Source: Gloeocapsopsis dulcis
GTDB taxonomy: Bacteria > Cyanobacteriota > Cyanobacteriia > Cyanobacteriales > Chroococcidiopsidaceae
Reading direction: 5' to 3'
NCBI RefSeq assembly: GCF_032163395.1
Contig: NZ_CP119968.1
Location: forward strand, 3,250,001-3,314,000
Length of the DNA: 64,000 nt
Position numbers and translations under genes: made by a program. Within the stretch, counting starts at the first letter, position 1. Each line of letters opens with the position of its first letter. Below are positions 52,060 to 60,897 of this stretch, piece after piece. The notes below the pieces were generated by a model, which saw only the letters and a program-made list of their open reading frames with translations, ran no database searches and was not told the DNA's origin.

Positions 52060-53526
52060 GTGGAAACCATCTCTCCTCCCACCATAGAAACTAGAGAACA
52101 CCGTCACTTGTTAACGGTGCCACCAAGCAAACTACCGCCCCAAATTTCGCCGCAAGAAATTCGGACAAGCCTCAAAGCATCAACTATAGATGGGATCTTT
52201 GCAGCAATTTTCTCTAGTATTACCAGTGGCGTCTTGCTCACCAATTTTTTATTGCACTTAGGAGCAAGTTCTGTAGAGATTGGGATGCTCTCATCAATTC
52301 CCATGGTAGTTAATTTGCTACAGCCTTTAGGAGCTTACTTTGCAGATAGAACCACAAGCCGTCATAACTATTGCTTATATATCTTTGGTGTATCTAGGCT
52401 ACTTTGGTTAATTCTAGTTGTAGGAATTGGTTGGGTATGTTGGTCAGGCGCGAATTTACATCAACTGGTTAGTTGGACGCTAAGCATGATCTTAGTGACA
52501 CACATCCTCAATGCTCTAGGTAGTTCTTGCTGGGTAAGTTGGATGGCAGCCTTGGTTCCCCATCGCCTACGCGGACGCTATTTTGGCTTTCGCAACAGTG
52601 CCATTAGCCTCACAACTTTGCTGAGTGTACCAATCTTTGGTGTTGCGGTTTCAGCATGGCCCAATAGTAGTGTCCAAGGATACGGGATAGTACTGCTTCT
52701 AGGTGTTGTTACTGGATTAATTAGTTTGGGATGCCAGTTTTTTATGGCAGACGTGAATCCTTTACAGCCTAGAGATGCTGCCTCTTATCGATCCAAAGCA
52801 AAAGCCGCAGAATCTTTGAATGTAGTTGATGAGAGTTCCCGTATACAGCCAAGTATTTTTCAGGACACTAACTTCTTAAAGTTTTTACTTTATTTTGGAT
52901 TGTGGACGTTTGCAGTTAACTTAAGCGCACCGTTTTTTAATTTGTATCTGTTAGATAATTTACATCTAAATTTAAGCTGGGTAACAACCTACACCAGTTT
53001 GACGGCTGGGGCAAATCTCGTGATGCTGGTGTTGTGGGGCAAAATGGCAGATCGCATAGGTAATCGTCCACTGCTACTTTTTGTAGGAATCTTAGCCGCA
53101 ATTACACCAATATTCTGGCTAGGGGCTGGTGCTGACTCATTGTCGCGGTGGATCTGGTTGCCCTTAATTCATATATTCAGCGGTGGAACTTGGGCAGCAA
53201 TTGATTTATGTAGCAACAACATTCAGATGGAAGTTGCCCCTGTTGAACACCCTTCTAAATATTTTGCGATCGCAGCAGCAATTTCTGGTGTTTGTGGTGC
53301 TTTTGGCACAACCACTGGCGGCTTTCTGGCACAATTATCTGTCATTGGGGGTTTACCTGGATTATTTGCGCTTTCAGTACTTGTACGCCTGATTGCCCTA
53401 TTTCCGCTCGTTTTTGTCCGCGAACCCCGCAGTCAATCGGTGCTCAAAATTTTGCGCAATTTCCTTCCCTTTAAGCCACAACTGACACCAGTTCCTGCAG
53501 TAGGAGTTGGAGATAGTTCAAAATAG
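52060..53526 (+). CDS. Major facilitator superfamily transporter
   Basis: A 488-residue membrane protein with about twelve hydrophobic segments. The N-terminal bundle begins near residue 45 (IFAAIFSSITSGVLLTNFLLHLG), with LQPLGAYFADR as loop 2-3. After a cytoplasmic loop of about 40 residues near 240, the second bundle begins FLLYFGLWTFAVNLSAPFFNLYLL, and LWGKMADRIGNRPLL repeats the MFS loop motif. The transported substrate is unknown. The start is a GTG. The gap to moaA is 56 bases on the same strand, but the two need not be linked functionally. Confidence 0.88.
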   Translation: METISPPTIETREHRHLLTVPPSKLPPQISPQEIRTSLKASTIDGIFAAIFSSITSGVLLTNFLLHLGASSVEIGMLSSIPMVVNLLQPLGAYFADRTTSRHNYCLYIFGVSRLLWLILVVGIGWVCWSGANLHQLVSWTLSMILVTHILNALGSSCWVSWMAALVPHRLRGRYFGFRNSAISLTTLLSVPIFGVAVSAWPNSSVQGYGIVLLLGVVTGLISLGCQFFMADVNPLQPRDAASYRSKAKAAESLNVVDESSRIQPSIFQDTNFLKFLLYFGLWTFAVNLSAPFFNLYLLDNLHLNLSWVTTYTSLTAGANLVMLVLWGKMADRIGNRPLLLFVGILAAITPIFWLGAGADSLSRWIWLPLIHIFSGGTWAAIDLCSNNIQMEVAPVEHPSKYFAIAAAISGVCGAFGTTTGGFLAQLSVIGGLPGLFALSVLVRLIALFPLVFVREPRSQSVLKILRNFLPFKPQLTPVPAVGVGDSSK

Positions 53527-53582
53527 AAAAAATAGCAATTAGCGTTAAGCTAACAGCTAATTACTAATGGCTTATTGGCATT

Positions 53583-54569
53583 ATGAATGCGGTAGACTAC
53601 CTCCGGATTAGCTTAATTGACCGCTGTAACTTTCGGTGTCAATACTGTATGCCGGAAGGTGCTGAGTTAAATTATGTTTTGCGGCAACAGCTATTAACCG
53701 ATGAGGAACTACTTAGATTAATTCAAGAAGTATTTATTCCTGTCGGGTTCACTCGGTTTCGGTTGACGGGCGGAGAACCGTTACTGCGTCCAGGTGTGAT
53801 AGAAATTGTCCGTGCGATCGCTGCTTTTCCTCAAACCCAAGACTTGGCAATGACAACCAACGGGTTTTTACTTGCGGGTATGGCACAAGCACTCTACAAT
53901 GCTGGACTGCGGCGAATTAACATTAGTTTAGATTCCCTCGATCCCGATACGTTTGACCAAATTATTGGCAATCGCGGTCGTTCGCGCTGGCAACAAGTCT
54001 GGCAAGGCATTCAAGCCGCCTATCAAGTTGGTTTTGATCCTTTAAAGCTCAATGTTGTGGTCATTCCTGGTGTGAATGACCGTGAAGTTTTAGATCTAGC
54101 TGCTTTGACTATTGACCGTCAATGGCATGTCCGTTTCATTGAATTTATGCCGATTGGCAATTCTCAACTCTTTGGCGATCGCGGTTGGATTGCTTCCGAA
54201 GAACTCCGCCAACGCATTCGCGATTCTTTTGGCTTGACAGAATCACAAGTACGTGGTAGCGGTCCAGCAGACGTCTTTCAGATTCCTGGTGCTAAAGGAA
54301 CCTTGGGATTTATAAGTCAGATGTCCGAATGCTTTTGCGATCGCTGCAACCGAATGCGGCTTTCTGCCGATGGTTGGTTACGTCCGTGCTTGCTTAACGA
54401 AGGCAATCAAATCGATCTCAAAACACCCTTACGTGCTGGCACGCAAATGGCACAGTTACGCCAAGAAGTACGCCAACTTTTAGCAATTAAACCAGAAATT
54501 AACTTCAAGCAACGTGAATCAGGGACGACTGGTGCTTATAGCCGCACGATGTCTCAAATTGGAGGTTAA
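53583..54569 (+). CDS. moaA: GTP 3',8-cyclase (molybdenum cofactor)
   Basis: A 328-residue radical SAM enzyme that makes 3',8-cyclo-GTP with MoaC acting next. The cluster motif [10 protein letters not shown] lies at residues 13-22 (C15, C19, C22), TGGEPLLRP near 60, and a second cluster binds the C-terminal [20 protein letters not shown] run. The last residues are GG, which is needed for activity in MoaA. Length is typical. It gives molybdenum cofactor for nitrate reductase and similar enzymes, though no other moa genes are in view. Confidence 0.95.
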   Translation: MNAVDYLRISLIDRCNFRCQYCMPEGAELNYVLRQQLLTDEELLRLIQEVFIPVGFTRFRLTGGEPLLRPGVIEIVRAIAAFPQTQDLAMTTNGFLLAGMAQALYNAGLRRINISLDSLDPDTFDQIIGNRGRSRWQQVWQGIQAAYQVGFDPLKLNVVVIPGVNDREVLDLAALTIDRQWHVRFIEFMPIGNSQLFGDRGWIASEELRQRIRDSFGLTESQVRGSGPADVFQIPGAKGTLGFISQMSECFCDRCNRMRLSADGWLRPCLLNEGNQIDLKTPLRAGTQMAQLRQEVRQLLAIKPEINFKQRESGTTGAYSRTMSQIGG

Positions 54570-54571
54570 AT

Positions 54572-54762
54572 TTGATTTTAGATTTTGGATTTATTTTGAT
54601 TATCAAAGCTTAGCGGTTGAAACCGCAGCTAATTAGATAAAACCTGTCAAAGCAATTGGCAATTAGCAATTGGCAATTGGCTAAGCGCTAACAGCTAATA
54701 GCTTAAATTAAGCTGCGACTTTAGTCGCCAGGTTGATAATCTAAAATCCAAAATCCAAAATT
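54572..54762. repeat. Inverted-repeat-rich spacer between moaA and rpsD
   Basis: Arms rich in GATTTTGGATTT at 54576-54605 and AATCCAAAATCC at 54738-54762 face each other. Between lie a perfect hairpin GCGGTTGAAACCGC (54613-54626), runs of CAATTGGCAATTAG, and GCGACTTTAGTCGC (54715-54728). CGACTTTAGTCG recurs at 60872-60883. The stretch can fold as a long stem and may end both transcripts. Confidence 0.65.
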
Positions 54763-55371
54763 TTATGCTTGTCGTGAGTAGTACTCAACAACCAACAATT
54801 CATTAACTTGTAGCGCTACCCACTCGCGCTCAACCAAGCTGTTAACTTTACCTTCCAGTTTGTTTTTGTCGAACTCCAAATGACTAGGAAGGTTTGCTAA
54901 TCCTGGATATTGTAAGTTAGCTTCTACCAACTTACGCGAAGCTTCGCGATCTCTGATTTTAATCGCGTCGCCTGGACGACATTGATAACTAGCAATATCT
55001 ACAACTCGACCGTTAACTGTGATATGACCGTGATTCACTAGTTGCCGTGCAGCCGGAATCGTAGGAGCCATTCCCATGCGGAAAATGGTATTATCCAGAC
55101 GCATTTCTAATAGTTGTAATAGCACTTGTCCGGTTGAGCCAGTAACTCGTCTAGCACGGCGGACATAGCGTAACAATTGCTTTTCGGTTAAACCGTAGTT
55201 CAAACGAAGCTTCTGCTTCTCTTCTAGACGCACAGCATATTCAGAACGCTTCTTACGGTTCTGTCCGTGCTGTCCTGGTGGATATGAACGACGGGCGCTT
55301 TTCCGAGTTAATCCTGGTAACTCTCCTAAACGACGTACAACTCTTAATCGTGGTCCTCTGTATCGGGACAT
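54763..55371 (-). CDS. rpsD: 30S ribosomal protein S4
   Basis: A 202-residue primary 16S rRNA-binding protein. [21 protein letters not shown] at the start, the basic [17 protein letters not shown] region, the S4 RNA-binding domain around residues 90-155 ([31 protein letters not shown]) and the family length all fit. It begins with GAGGAACCCATG, a good ribosome site. Cyanobacterial rpsD stands alone, as here. In other bacteria S4 controls its own operon. The leader here can fold (see 55394-55450). Confidence 0.97.
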   Translation of the reverse strand: MSRYRGPRLRVVRRLGELPGLTRKSARRSYPPGQHGQNRKKRSEYAVRLEEKQKLRLNYGLTEKQLLRYVRRARRVTGSTGQVLLQLLEMRLDNTIFRMGMAPTIPAARQLVNHGHITVNGRVVDIASYQCRPGDAIKIRDREASRKLVEANLQYPGLANLPSHLEFDKNKLEGKVNSLVEREWVALQVNELLVVEYYSRQA

Positions 55372-55393
55372 GGGTTCCTCTTTACTACCTTGT

Positions 55394-55450
55394 CAAACTT
55401 CTCCCAAATTGACCATTATAAATCTGTAATAATCAGATTGGCAAAGTTTG
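55394..55450 (-). promoter_or_regulatory. Foldable leader of rpsD
   Basis: On the minus-strand transcript CAAACTT pairs with AAGTTTG (55394-55400 with 55444-55450) and, inside it, AATCTG pairs with CAGATT (55421-55426 with 55434-55439). This nested stem lies about 25 bases upstream of the rpsD ribosome site. Confidence 0.4.
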
Positions 55451-55544
55451 GAGTAATTAAACTCTATCAAATGCCGCTGCGGACTTTAACATAGCGGAAA
55501 ATAAAGTTTTATCGCTTTGGAATACTGAATCGAGTAAAGGTGTT

Positions 55545-56156
55545 ATGGCAAGAAGAAAAAAGCACATCCAAATCGCTGCTATCCCATTAGCGATCGCGGT
55601 ACTAGCAATATCTACTGTTCCCAGTGTTGCAGCAACAATTACGACTTCTTACCGCAATAGTTTTCGTGTTTGCACTGCCCGCCTCCTAAGTGTCGGTATT
55701 ACAGATGTCGCAGCAGCTAATGCTTGTGCTGCAGCACTCAATCCTCGTACGCTATCTAGCTGTGTTGTAAGTATTGAGCAGCGCACAGAAATTGCCGCCG
55801 GTGATGCACTGGCGACTTGTAGACAGGTACGACGTCCAGATGAGTTAGCCACCTGTGTCGTCGGAATTAGCCAGACTAGCCAAGAACAACCTGCTAATGT
55901 TTTAGATTACTGCGGTCGCAGCTTATTACCAGTACGCTTTGCCGAGTGCGTTGTTGGTTTACGCAGTGAAATTAATTTTACGCCGGTTCAGGCAATGGAT
56001 AGTTGTATTGATGCCAGCGATCCTTTAGGAAACCTTTCTCCTACCTTTGTGCCCGCAATTCAAACACCTGGAATTCAAACGTCTCCAGTACCAATTACTC
56101 CAGTACCACCAGAAGCTCAACCTATCCCCGCACTAACTGAACCAGTGACTCCGTAG
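55545..56156 (+). CDS. Exported protein with four Cys-pair repeats
   Basis: A 203-residue protein with a Sec signal peptide (residues 1-29, ending TVPSVAA). Four repeats of about 31 residues follow. The cysteines fall at 43/61, 73/92, 104/123 and 135/154, each pair 18-19 apart, and three repeats carry the motif CVV(S/G)(I/L). The C-terminal 40 residues are Pro-rich. Even cysteine count and spacing suggest disulphide-bonded helical hairpins outside the cytoplasm. I do not know the family's role. No operon partner is close; it is divergent from rpsD. Confidence 0.8.
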   Translation: MARRKKHIQIAAIPLAIAVLAISTVPSVAATITTSYRNSFRVCTARLLSVGITDVAAANACAAALNPRTLSSCVVSIEQRTEIAAGDALATCRQVRRPDELATCVVGISQTSQEQPANVLDYCGRSLLPVRFAECVVGLRSEINFTPVQAMDSCIDASDPLGNLSPTFVPAIQTPGIQTSPVPITPVPPEAQPIPALTEPVTP

Positions 56157-56314
56157 TTGAAAGGCAACAGAGCAATTACTATAGATTTCGCTAACCACTA
56201 CTCACTCATTCCGTTCTAGGTTTTGTGCGATCGCACGTAGCGCTGCGCTGGAAGCGATCGCACTCACACTTACCAATCTCAAAACAAGCCAAGTGGACAC
56301 TATACAAGTTAAGT

Positions 56315-57190
56315 ATGTACAAAGCATCTGCAACTGCGCAGAAACTCGACAAAATGTTAGGCACAGCAACAGAAATTAAACTGCTTGTCCTCGATATCGA
56401 TGGCACGATCGCAGGAGAATCGAACACAATTCGTCCAGTGGTGTGTCATGCAATCCAAGCAGCAAAAGCCAAAGGTGTTGAAGTTGCACTAGCTACAGGT
56501 CGGATGTATTGCTCTGCCTTACGCTTTCATCAAGACATTGGCTCAACGATGCCATTACTAGCCTACCAAGGAGCTTGGATTCAAGATCCCCATACGCAAA
56601 AAATTCATCGTCATTTACCCGTTGCTAAAGAAACCGCAGCGCAGTTATTAGATTACTTCGAGCAACCTCAACTGCGATCGCTGCTGTCAGTGCATTTTTA
56701 CATTAACGATCGTCTCTATGTGCGCGAACTCACATCAGAAACTCTACTCTACTCAGAACGTTCTGGAATTGAAGCAATCGCTGTCGGTGACTTGCGTAAA
56801 GTTCTCGCTGATGAACCAACAAAAGTGCTTGCACTTAGCGACGATGTTGCCTTGATTGATCGTCTTTTAGGAAGCTTACGGCGACGCTACACGCCTGCTG
56901 AACTGTACATGACAAAATCAGTTGCGACTTTTTTTGAAGCAACCAATCCACTAGTAAATAAAGCAGCAGCCGTACGCTACTTAGCAGAAGAATGCCTCGG
57001 TATTCAAGCTGCAAACGTTATGACAATTGGCGATAATTTCAATGATGTGGAGATGCTTGAATATGCTGGTATTGGCGTTGCGATGGGTAATGCACCTACA
57101 GCCGTTAAAAATATTGCCCACTGGGTAGCACCGAGTGTTGAAGAAGATGGAGCAGCAGCGGCGATTAAAGAATTTATTTTGCTTAAGTAA
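56315..57190 (+). CDS. Cof-type HAD phosphatase
   Basis: A 291-residue haloacid dehalogenase phosphatase of subfamily IIB. LLVLDIDGTIAGESN (motif I) has the nucleophile Asp. ALATGRMY is motif II, NKAAAVRYLAEECLG carries the motif III lysine, and IGDNFNDVEML is motif IV. A cap domain lies between about residues 100 and 200. Substrates in this group are sugar phosphates, FMN or pyridoxal phosphate. Several starts are possible: GTG at 56225, ATG at 56315 and ATG at 56354. I chose 56315 as a compromise, since the upstream part is not protein-like and 56354 starts directly at the fold. Confidence 0.88.
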   Translation: MYKASATAQKLDKMLGTATEIKLLVLDIDGTIAGESNTIRPVVCHAIQAAKAKGVEVALATGRMYCSALRFHQDIGSTMPLLAYQGAWIQDPHTQKIHRHLPVAKETAAQLLDYFEQPQLRSLLSVHFYINDRLYVRELTSETLLYSERSGIEAIAVGDLRKVLADEPTKVLALSDDVALIDRLLGSLRRRYTPAELYMTKSVATFFEATNPLVNKAAAVRYLAEECLGIQAANVMTIGDNFNDVEMLEYAGIGVAMGNAPTAVKNIAHWVAPSVEEDGAAAAIKEFILLK

Positions 57191-57228
57191 TATATTTCAT
57201 CTGAGCATTACCCTCAAACACAGAAAGA

Positions 57229-57261
57229 GTACCGACGACTGGCCGTGTTTCGTCTCGGTAC
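57229..57261. terminator. Strong hairpin between HAD gene and DALR gene
   Basis: GTACCGACGA (57229-57238) pairs with TCGTCTCGGTAC (57250-57261), leaving a two-base bulge. It lies between convergent genes and is probably a bidirectional terminator, although neither side has a strong T run. Confidence 0.5.
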
Positions 57262-57450
57262 CCTGACTGGTTCGCTCCTCACACACTTGCAATATTATCT
57301 GAACTCTATCTATTTGTCACTGCTTTATGCAAAACTTTCTATCTAAAGGCAGAGGTTACAAATGTCATATCAGAAAAATAAAAACTTTAAGTAATTAGGG
57401 TTTAAAATTTATAGGTTTGGCAATATGTTCTGATCCCTACAAGTTCTGCC

Positions 57451-58347
57451 CTATAGTTCGGTTGGCGCATAAATTTCTAACTTGTCGTTTAGGAATACAG
57501 CTAAAAGACTTTGAGTTAATGACGTTAATCCCAATCGTGCCTGTGCTAGAAATAGATTATTTTGCTTGACTTCACCCCAGATCCGGCAGTGAGTATAAAA
57601 GTTTTGCCACGATTGACATAAATTTAGTGTTGTTTTTTCCCACTGGGCTTTTGGCTCAGTACTGGGATAGTATAAGTTATCAAGTAACACTAATAATTGC
57701 TTGATTAAAGCTTGCTCAGTTGGATGACGACAAAGAAGGCGTTGTTGAGAATCAAGAAAAGAAATTGGTGTCTGCTCTGAGACAACAGGAAAGTCATCTT
57801 TAGCAGGCTCTCCGCGTGATTTTAGTGTAATTAATCTTTCTTGTGCAGCTAGCTGTAAAAGTGAGCAACAACGAGCATGAGTATACTGAAGAGTGAATGG
57901 AAGCGAAGCACCACTGCCTTTTTGCGAGCAATATTTTTCTACTCTTGGAGGGTTAATAGTAAAGTACTGTAGCCAACTGCCAACAGTGACATCTGTTAAT
58001 TCTAAATAAATTAAACCTGATGGTGCTACTTGAGTAACGATCGCGGTCGAGCTAATAGCATTTTCTGCAGATAACTTTGTTTGTGGTATAGCAGGAGAAA
58101 GTGCTGTAGTGTCAATAAATTGCATCATCCTCGTCGCAATTTGCATTGCAGGGAGCTTTTGCACTGCACTCAACTGCAAAGCGATCGCCCAGATATATGT
58201 AATTTGATCGTTTTTTGAGTTCCAATAAAACTTAATTTTTGGCTTAATGTCAAACAATTCTTGATTCAAGTATAAATCAAGTGCTATTTGTAGTTGCTGC
58301 AATAACACTTGTTTAATTGTGCAGTAGTTAGAAGCAATTGACTCCAC
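57451..58347 (-). CDS. ArgRS-like protein with N-terminal and DALR domains but no catalytic core
   Basis: A 298-residue protein. The first 110 residues have the N-terminal add-on domain layout of arginyl-tRNA synthetase. From about residue 160 the text YTHARCCSLLQLA and the all-helical C-terminal segment (LLVLLDNLYYPSTEPKAQWEKTTLNLCQSWQNFYTHCRI) match the DALR anticodon-binding domain. The Rossmann catalytic domain with HIGH and KMSKS, expected between, is absent. It cannot activate arginine and may bind tRNA(Arg) or regulate. The start is GTG at 58347. It is transcribed away from the DevH-like gene. Confidence 0.8.
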   Translation of the reverse strand: MESIASNYCTIKQVLLQQLQIALDLYLNQELFDIKPKIKFYWNSKNDQITYIWAIALQLSAVQKLPAMQIATRMMQFIDTTALSPAIPQTKLSAENAISSTAIVTQVAPSGLIYLELTDVTVGSWLQYFTINPPRVEKYCSQKGSGASLPFTLQYTHARCCSLLQLAAQERLITLKSRGEPAKDDFPVVSEQTPISFLDSQQRLLCRHPTEQALIKQLLVLLDNLYYPSTEPKAQWEKTTLNLCQSWQNFYTHCRIWGEVKQNNLFLAQARLGLTSLTQSLLAVFLNDKLEIYAPTEL

Positions 58348-58703
58348 GCGTAAATTTTAGGCAAAATTCAACGACAACCACGCTTATTTTATGATTCCAA
58401 ACACATTTTTACTCGTGAGTAGTCTAGACATCCGCTTTGTCCACCAAATCTTCTATCCAAATCAGTTTCATTCGATACTAAGATTTTACTGATATTCTCA
58501 TGTGTTAAAAAATACTTACAAATGTGACGAAGATCACTGACAAACTAATTAATAAGGATAGATAGTCCTGGCACTGTGTCTTACTGTATATGCTGACATT
58601 GCCTGTGTTGACATTGTTTCAATTTCGCCAAACTTTATGTTGTTTTAATATTGAATTAGGCGATCCCTCAAACTAAAAAACTGCAAAAATTAGTAAATAT
58701 TAA
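58348..58703. other. Divergent intergenic region
   Basis: The left part of a 517-base region between the DALR gene and the DevH-like gene. It is AT-rich. No gene seen. A DNA-protein site of NtcA type is at 58704. Confidence 0.35.
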
Positions 58704-58743
58704 GTAACATCTAATACTAGGATTGTTTTGTAAGACCTATAAA
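58704..58743 (+). promoter_or_regulatory. NtcA-type site and -10 box upstream of DevH-like gene
   Basis: GTA-ACATCTAA-TAC (58704-58717) matches the GTA-N8-TAC consensus exactly. TATAAA at 58738-58743 lies 20 bases further and could be the -10 box; NtcA-activated promoters usually have about 22. The site is 148 bases before the ATG at 58865. Confidence 0.55.
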
Positions 58744-58864
58744 ACAAATGTAGAGTTAAGCTAACTAGTAGCCGATAAATACACTGGTCTGTTAGGTGCT
58801 GTTAATAGCGTTAACATATCAGTAACGGCTGCATCTTGTTGTAACGTTTTCGGCTAAAAGCCAG

Positions 58865-59611
58865 ATGCTTCGACTTATGCATTCTCCATCTATGCAGTCC
58901 CCAACATTTTCAGAAACACCAAGACCATTTTTAACTTGGCAACGAATTCTTGACTGGGCACAAGAACATTACCGAGTTCGCCCTTTCAATAAAGATGAGC
59001 GAATTCCCGCAAGACCAGGGCTACTGTACTTAGTACAACGTGGTGCGATTAGACTTGTGGGTACTGCCCAGGTTAGCACCACTGCCAGTCAGCTGACCTC
59101 TCGCAGAGTTAACCGCACTCCTGAGGAAGCTTTCTTAGGCTTTGTTGGTGCTGGACAGCCCTTTGAAATTGTTGCTCAGTCGCCGTTTACACTCCAGGCA
59201 CACGCTCATGTCGATCAAACTTCTGTAGTTTGGATGTATTGGCACGATTTAGACAATTGGCCACATTTCCGGCGCGAAGTTCTCGATGCCTTTCGTTACC
59301 AACATCAACGAAAATTATTGTGGCTGAGCGCTTTAGGGCAAAGGCGAACGATCGATCGTCTGCTCGGATTTCTTACACTGTTGGTTGAGGAGTATGGCGA
59401 ACCTTCCTTTAGTCCGGAAGATCCCGAATTACTGCGTGGTTATTGCTTACCATTTCCGCTTACCCATGCTCAAATTGGCAGTGCAATTGGTTCCACACGA
59501 GTCACCGTGACTCGCTTGATGGGTAAATTACGTCAGCGAGGTTTGTTAATCACTCAGGGAGATAACTTGATTTGTTTACCAGCAGATTCAGTCAATATCG
59601 CCAAGAGGTAA
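58865..59611 (+). CDS. Crp/Fnr regulator of NtcA/DevH group
   Basis: A 248-residue protein. A cyclic-nucleotide-binding-like N-terminal fold (RPGLLYLVQRGAIRLVG, AFLGFVGAGQPFEIVAQSPFTL) is followed by a dimer helix (RRTIDRLLGFLTLLVEEYG). The HTH AQIGSAIGSTRVTVTRLMGKLR is nearly the NtcA recognition helix (IGSTRVTVTRLLGDLR). The overall text matches my memory of Anabaena DevH. DevH acts late in heterocyst development there. Here the role outside heterocysts is unknown. The gene follows an NtcA-type site, which fits nitrogen control. Confidence 0.85.
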   Translation: MLRLMHSPSMQSPTFSETPRPFLTWQRILDWAQEHYRVRPFNKDERIPARPGLLYLVQRGAIRLVGTAQVSTTASQLTSRRVNRTPEEAFLGFVGAGQPFEIVAQSPFTLQAHAHVDQTSVVWMYWHDLDNWPHFRREVLDAFRYQHQRKLLWLSALGQRRTIDRLLGFLTLLVEEYGEPSFSPEDPELLRGYCLPFPLTHAQIGSAIGSTRVTVTRLMGKLRQRGLLITQGDNLICLPADSVNIAKR

Positions 59612-59630
59612 AATTAGCTGTACGTTGATG

Positions 59631-60680
59631 TCAGCGAATTCTGACAAAACCAGTTTGCTCGATGAGTTCTTGCCCTTGCGTTGTTAAGAGAAAATTAGCA
59701 TAAGCATCTCCAGCTTGCTCGTCAGTTTGACTATTTTGCTTGATGACAACAAACAAGTTACGCGTAATCGGATATTGACCAGTTTGAAAAGCTTCCAGAT
59801 TGAGGCTATTACGCAAACTTGGGCACTGAGATAAAGGAACAAAGGGTTCTTGGTAGGGTGGAACAAATTCACCTGATCCACGCCCTACAGGTAGGGATTT
59901 AATAGTACACTGCGGGACAACTTCTGGTGCAGAGGCATAATAAATACCACCAGGAGTCACCGCTAATCTGCGCAATGCTTGAGTTGTGTCAGGAACAAAT
60001 TCTACATTTGAGCCAAACGATTGATTTGCCAGAATATCTTGGATAAAAAACTCAACAGTGCCACCATCGCTGCTCCGCCGAGAAAATGGTAGTATTGGTA
60101 AATTAGGACCGCCTACTTGATTCCAATTGGCAATCTTACCAGTGTAGATTGCACGAATTTGTTCGATAGTGAGTCCAGGAATATCCAAATTGGGGTTAAC
60201 TGCGATCGCTAGCCCATCAATCGCCACTGGCGTTTGCTTCAAACCAAATCCGCGCTGTTGGGCACGCGCTATTTCTTGATCGAGTACTGGTCTAGAAGAC
60301 TGTGCAAAAGTAATTGTGCCGTCAACAAGCATCCGAATGCCACTTGCTGAACCTGGTGTATCGCTTGTCGGGTTAACATAACGCAAGCGAAATTCTGGTC
60401 GCGCTGCTTGAATTGCAGAGTCAACTGCTAAACGAATTGGTGCCCAAGTTGTACTACCACCATAGTTAAATAATCCGCTAGGAACATTTTGTACTGAGGC
60501 AAAATTTGTACTGCCAGCTGCAATAGGTGACGAATTGTCATCTTCTGAAGGTGCTGTGAGTCTGCCAAAGTCAATATCAATACCTGATCGATTAGCAAAC
60601 CACCACAAACCACCACCTATTACTGCAAGTGTAATGAAGAGGGCTGACACTAAAACAGCGGTTTCGTTTTTTTGAGACAT
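59631..60680 (-). CDS. Membrane-anchored PstS-like substrate-binding protein
   Basis: A 349-residue protein of the phosphate-binding superfamily. A membrane anchor at residues 9-30 (AVLVSALFITLAVIGGGLWWF) precedes the Ser/Thr-rich phosphate loop start (GGSTTWAPIRLAVDSAIQ), TFAQSSRPVLDQEI and the hinge region GLAIAVNPNLDIPGLTIEQIRAIYTGKIANWNQVGG with SRRSSDGGTVEFF. It has no lipobox Cys. No pst permease genes are adjacent, so it may be a sensor or an independent binding protein. It is convergent with the DevH-like gene. Confidence 0.85.
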   Translation of the reverse strand: MSQKNETAVLVSALFITLAVIGGGLWWFANRSGIDIDFGRLTAPSEDDNSSPIAAGSTNFASVQNVPSGLFNYGGSTTWAPIRLAVDSAIQAARPEFRLRYVNPTSDTPGSASGIRMLVDGTITFAQSSRPVLDQEIARAQQRGFGLKQTPVAIDGLAIAVNPNLDIPGLTIEQIRAIYTGKIANWNQVGGPNLPILPFSRRSSDGGTVEFFIQDILANQSFGSNVEFVPDTTQALRRLAVTPGGIYYASAPEVVPQCTIKSLPVGRGSGEFVPPYQEPFVPLSQCPSLRNSLNLEAFQTGQYPITRNLFVVIKQNSQTDEQAGDAYANFLLTTQGQELIEQTGFVRIR

Positions 60681-60870
60681 AAAATTTGATCAGGCGATCC
60701 TCAAATTGAACTTAATTCAAAATTTAAGCTCAAAAGTTCAAAATGGCATCAGCAATTCGCTCAAAGCTTGGCGAATGAATTCGCTGCTAAATAAACAAAG
60801 TCTACCTCCGTGGACTTGCTGTTAAAAGTTTTTATCTTAGTGTACGAAGGTACACTTTGCTTGAGTAGCC

Positions 60871-60884
60871 CCGACTTTAGTCGG
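60871..60884. repeat. CCGACTTTAGTCGG palindrome
   Basis: A perfect 14-bp palindrome whose core CGACTTTAGTCG is shared with 54716-54727. It lies 14 bases after the stop of the kinase gene on the minus strand and could act as its terminator stem. Confidence 0.6.
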
Positions 60885-60897
60885 AGACCATCTCAAA

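Noticed and set aside
57275-57284. CTCCTCACAC, close to the exposed motif of the small RNA Yfr1
   Set aside because: The neighbouring hairpin is on the 5' side, but a 3' terminator stem with T run is missing and the first base of the motif differs. Chance is likely.
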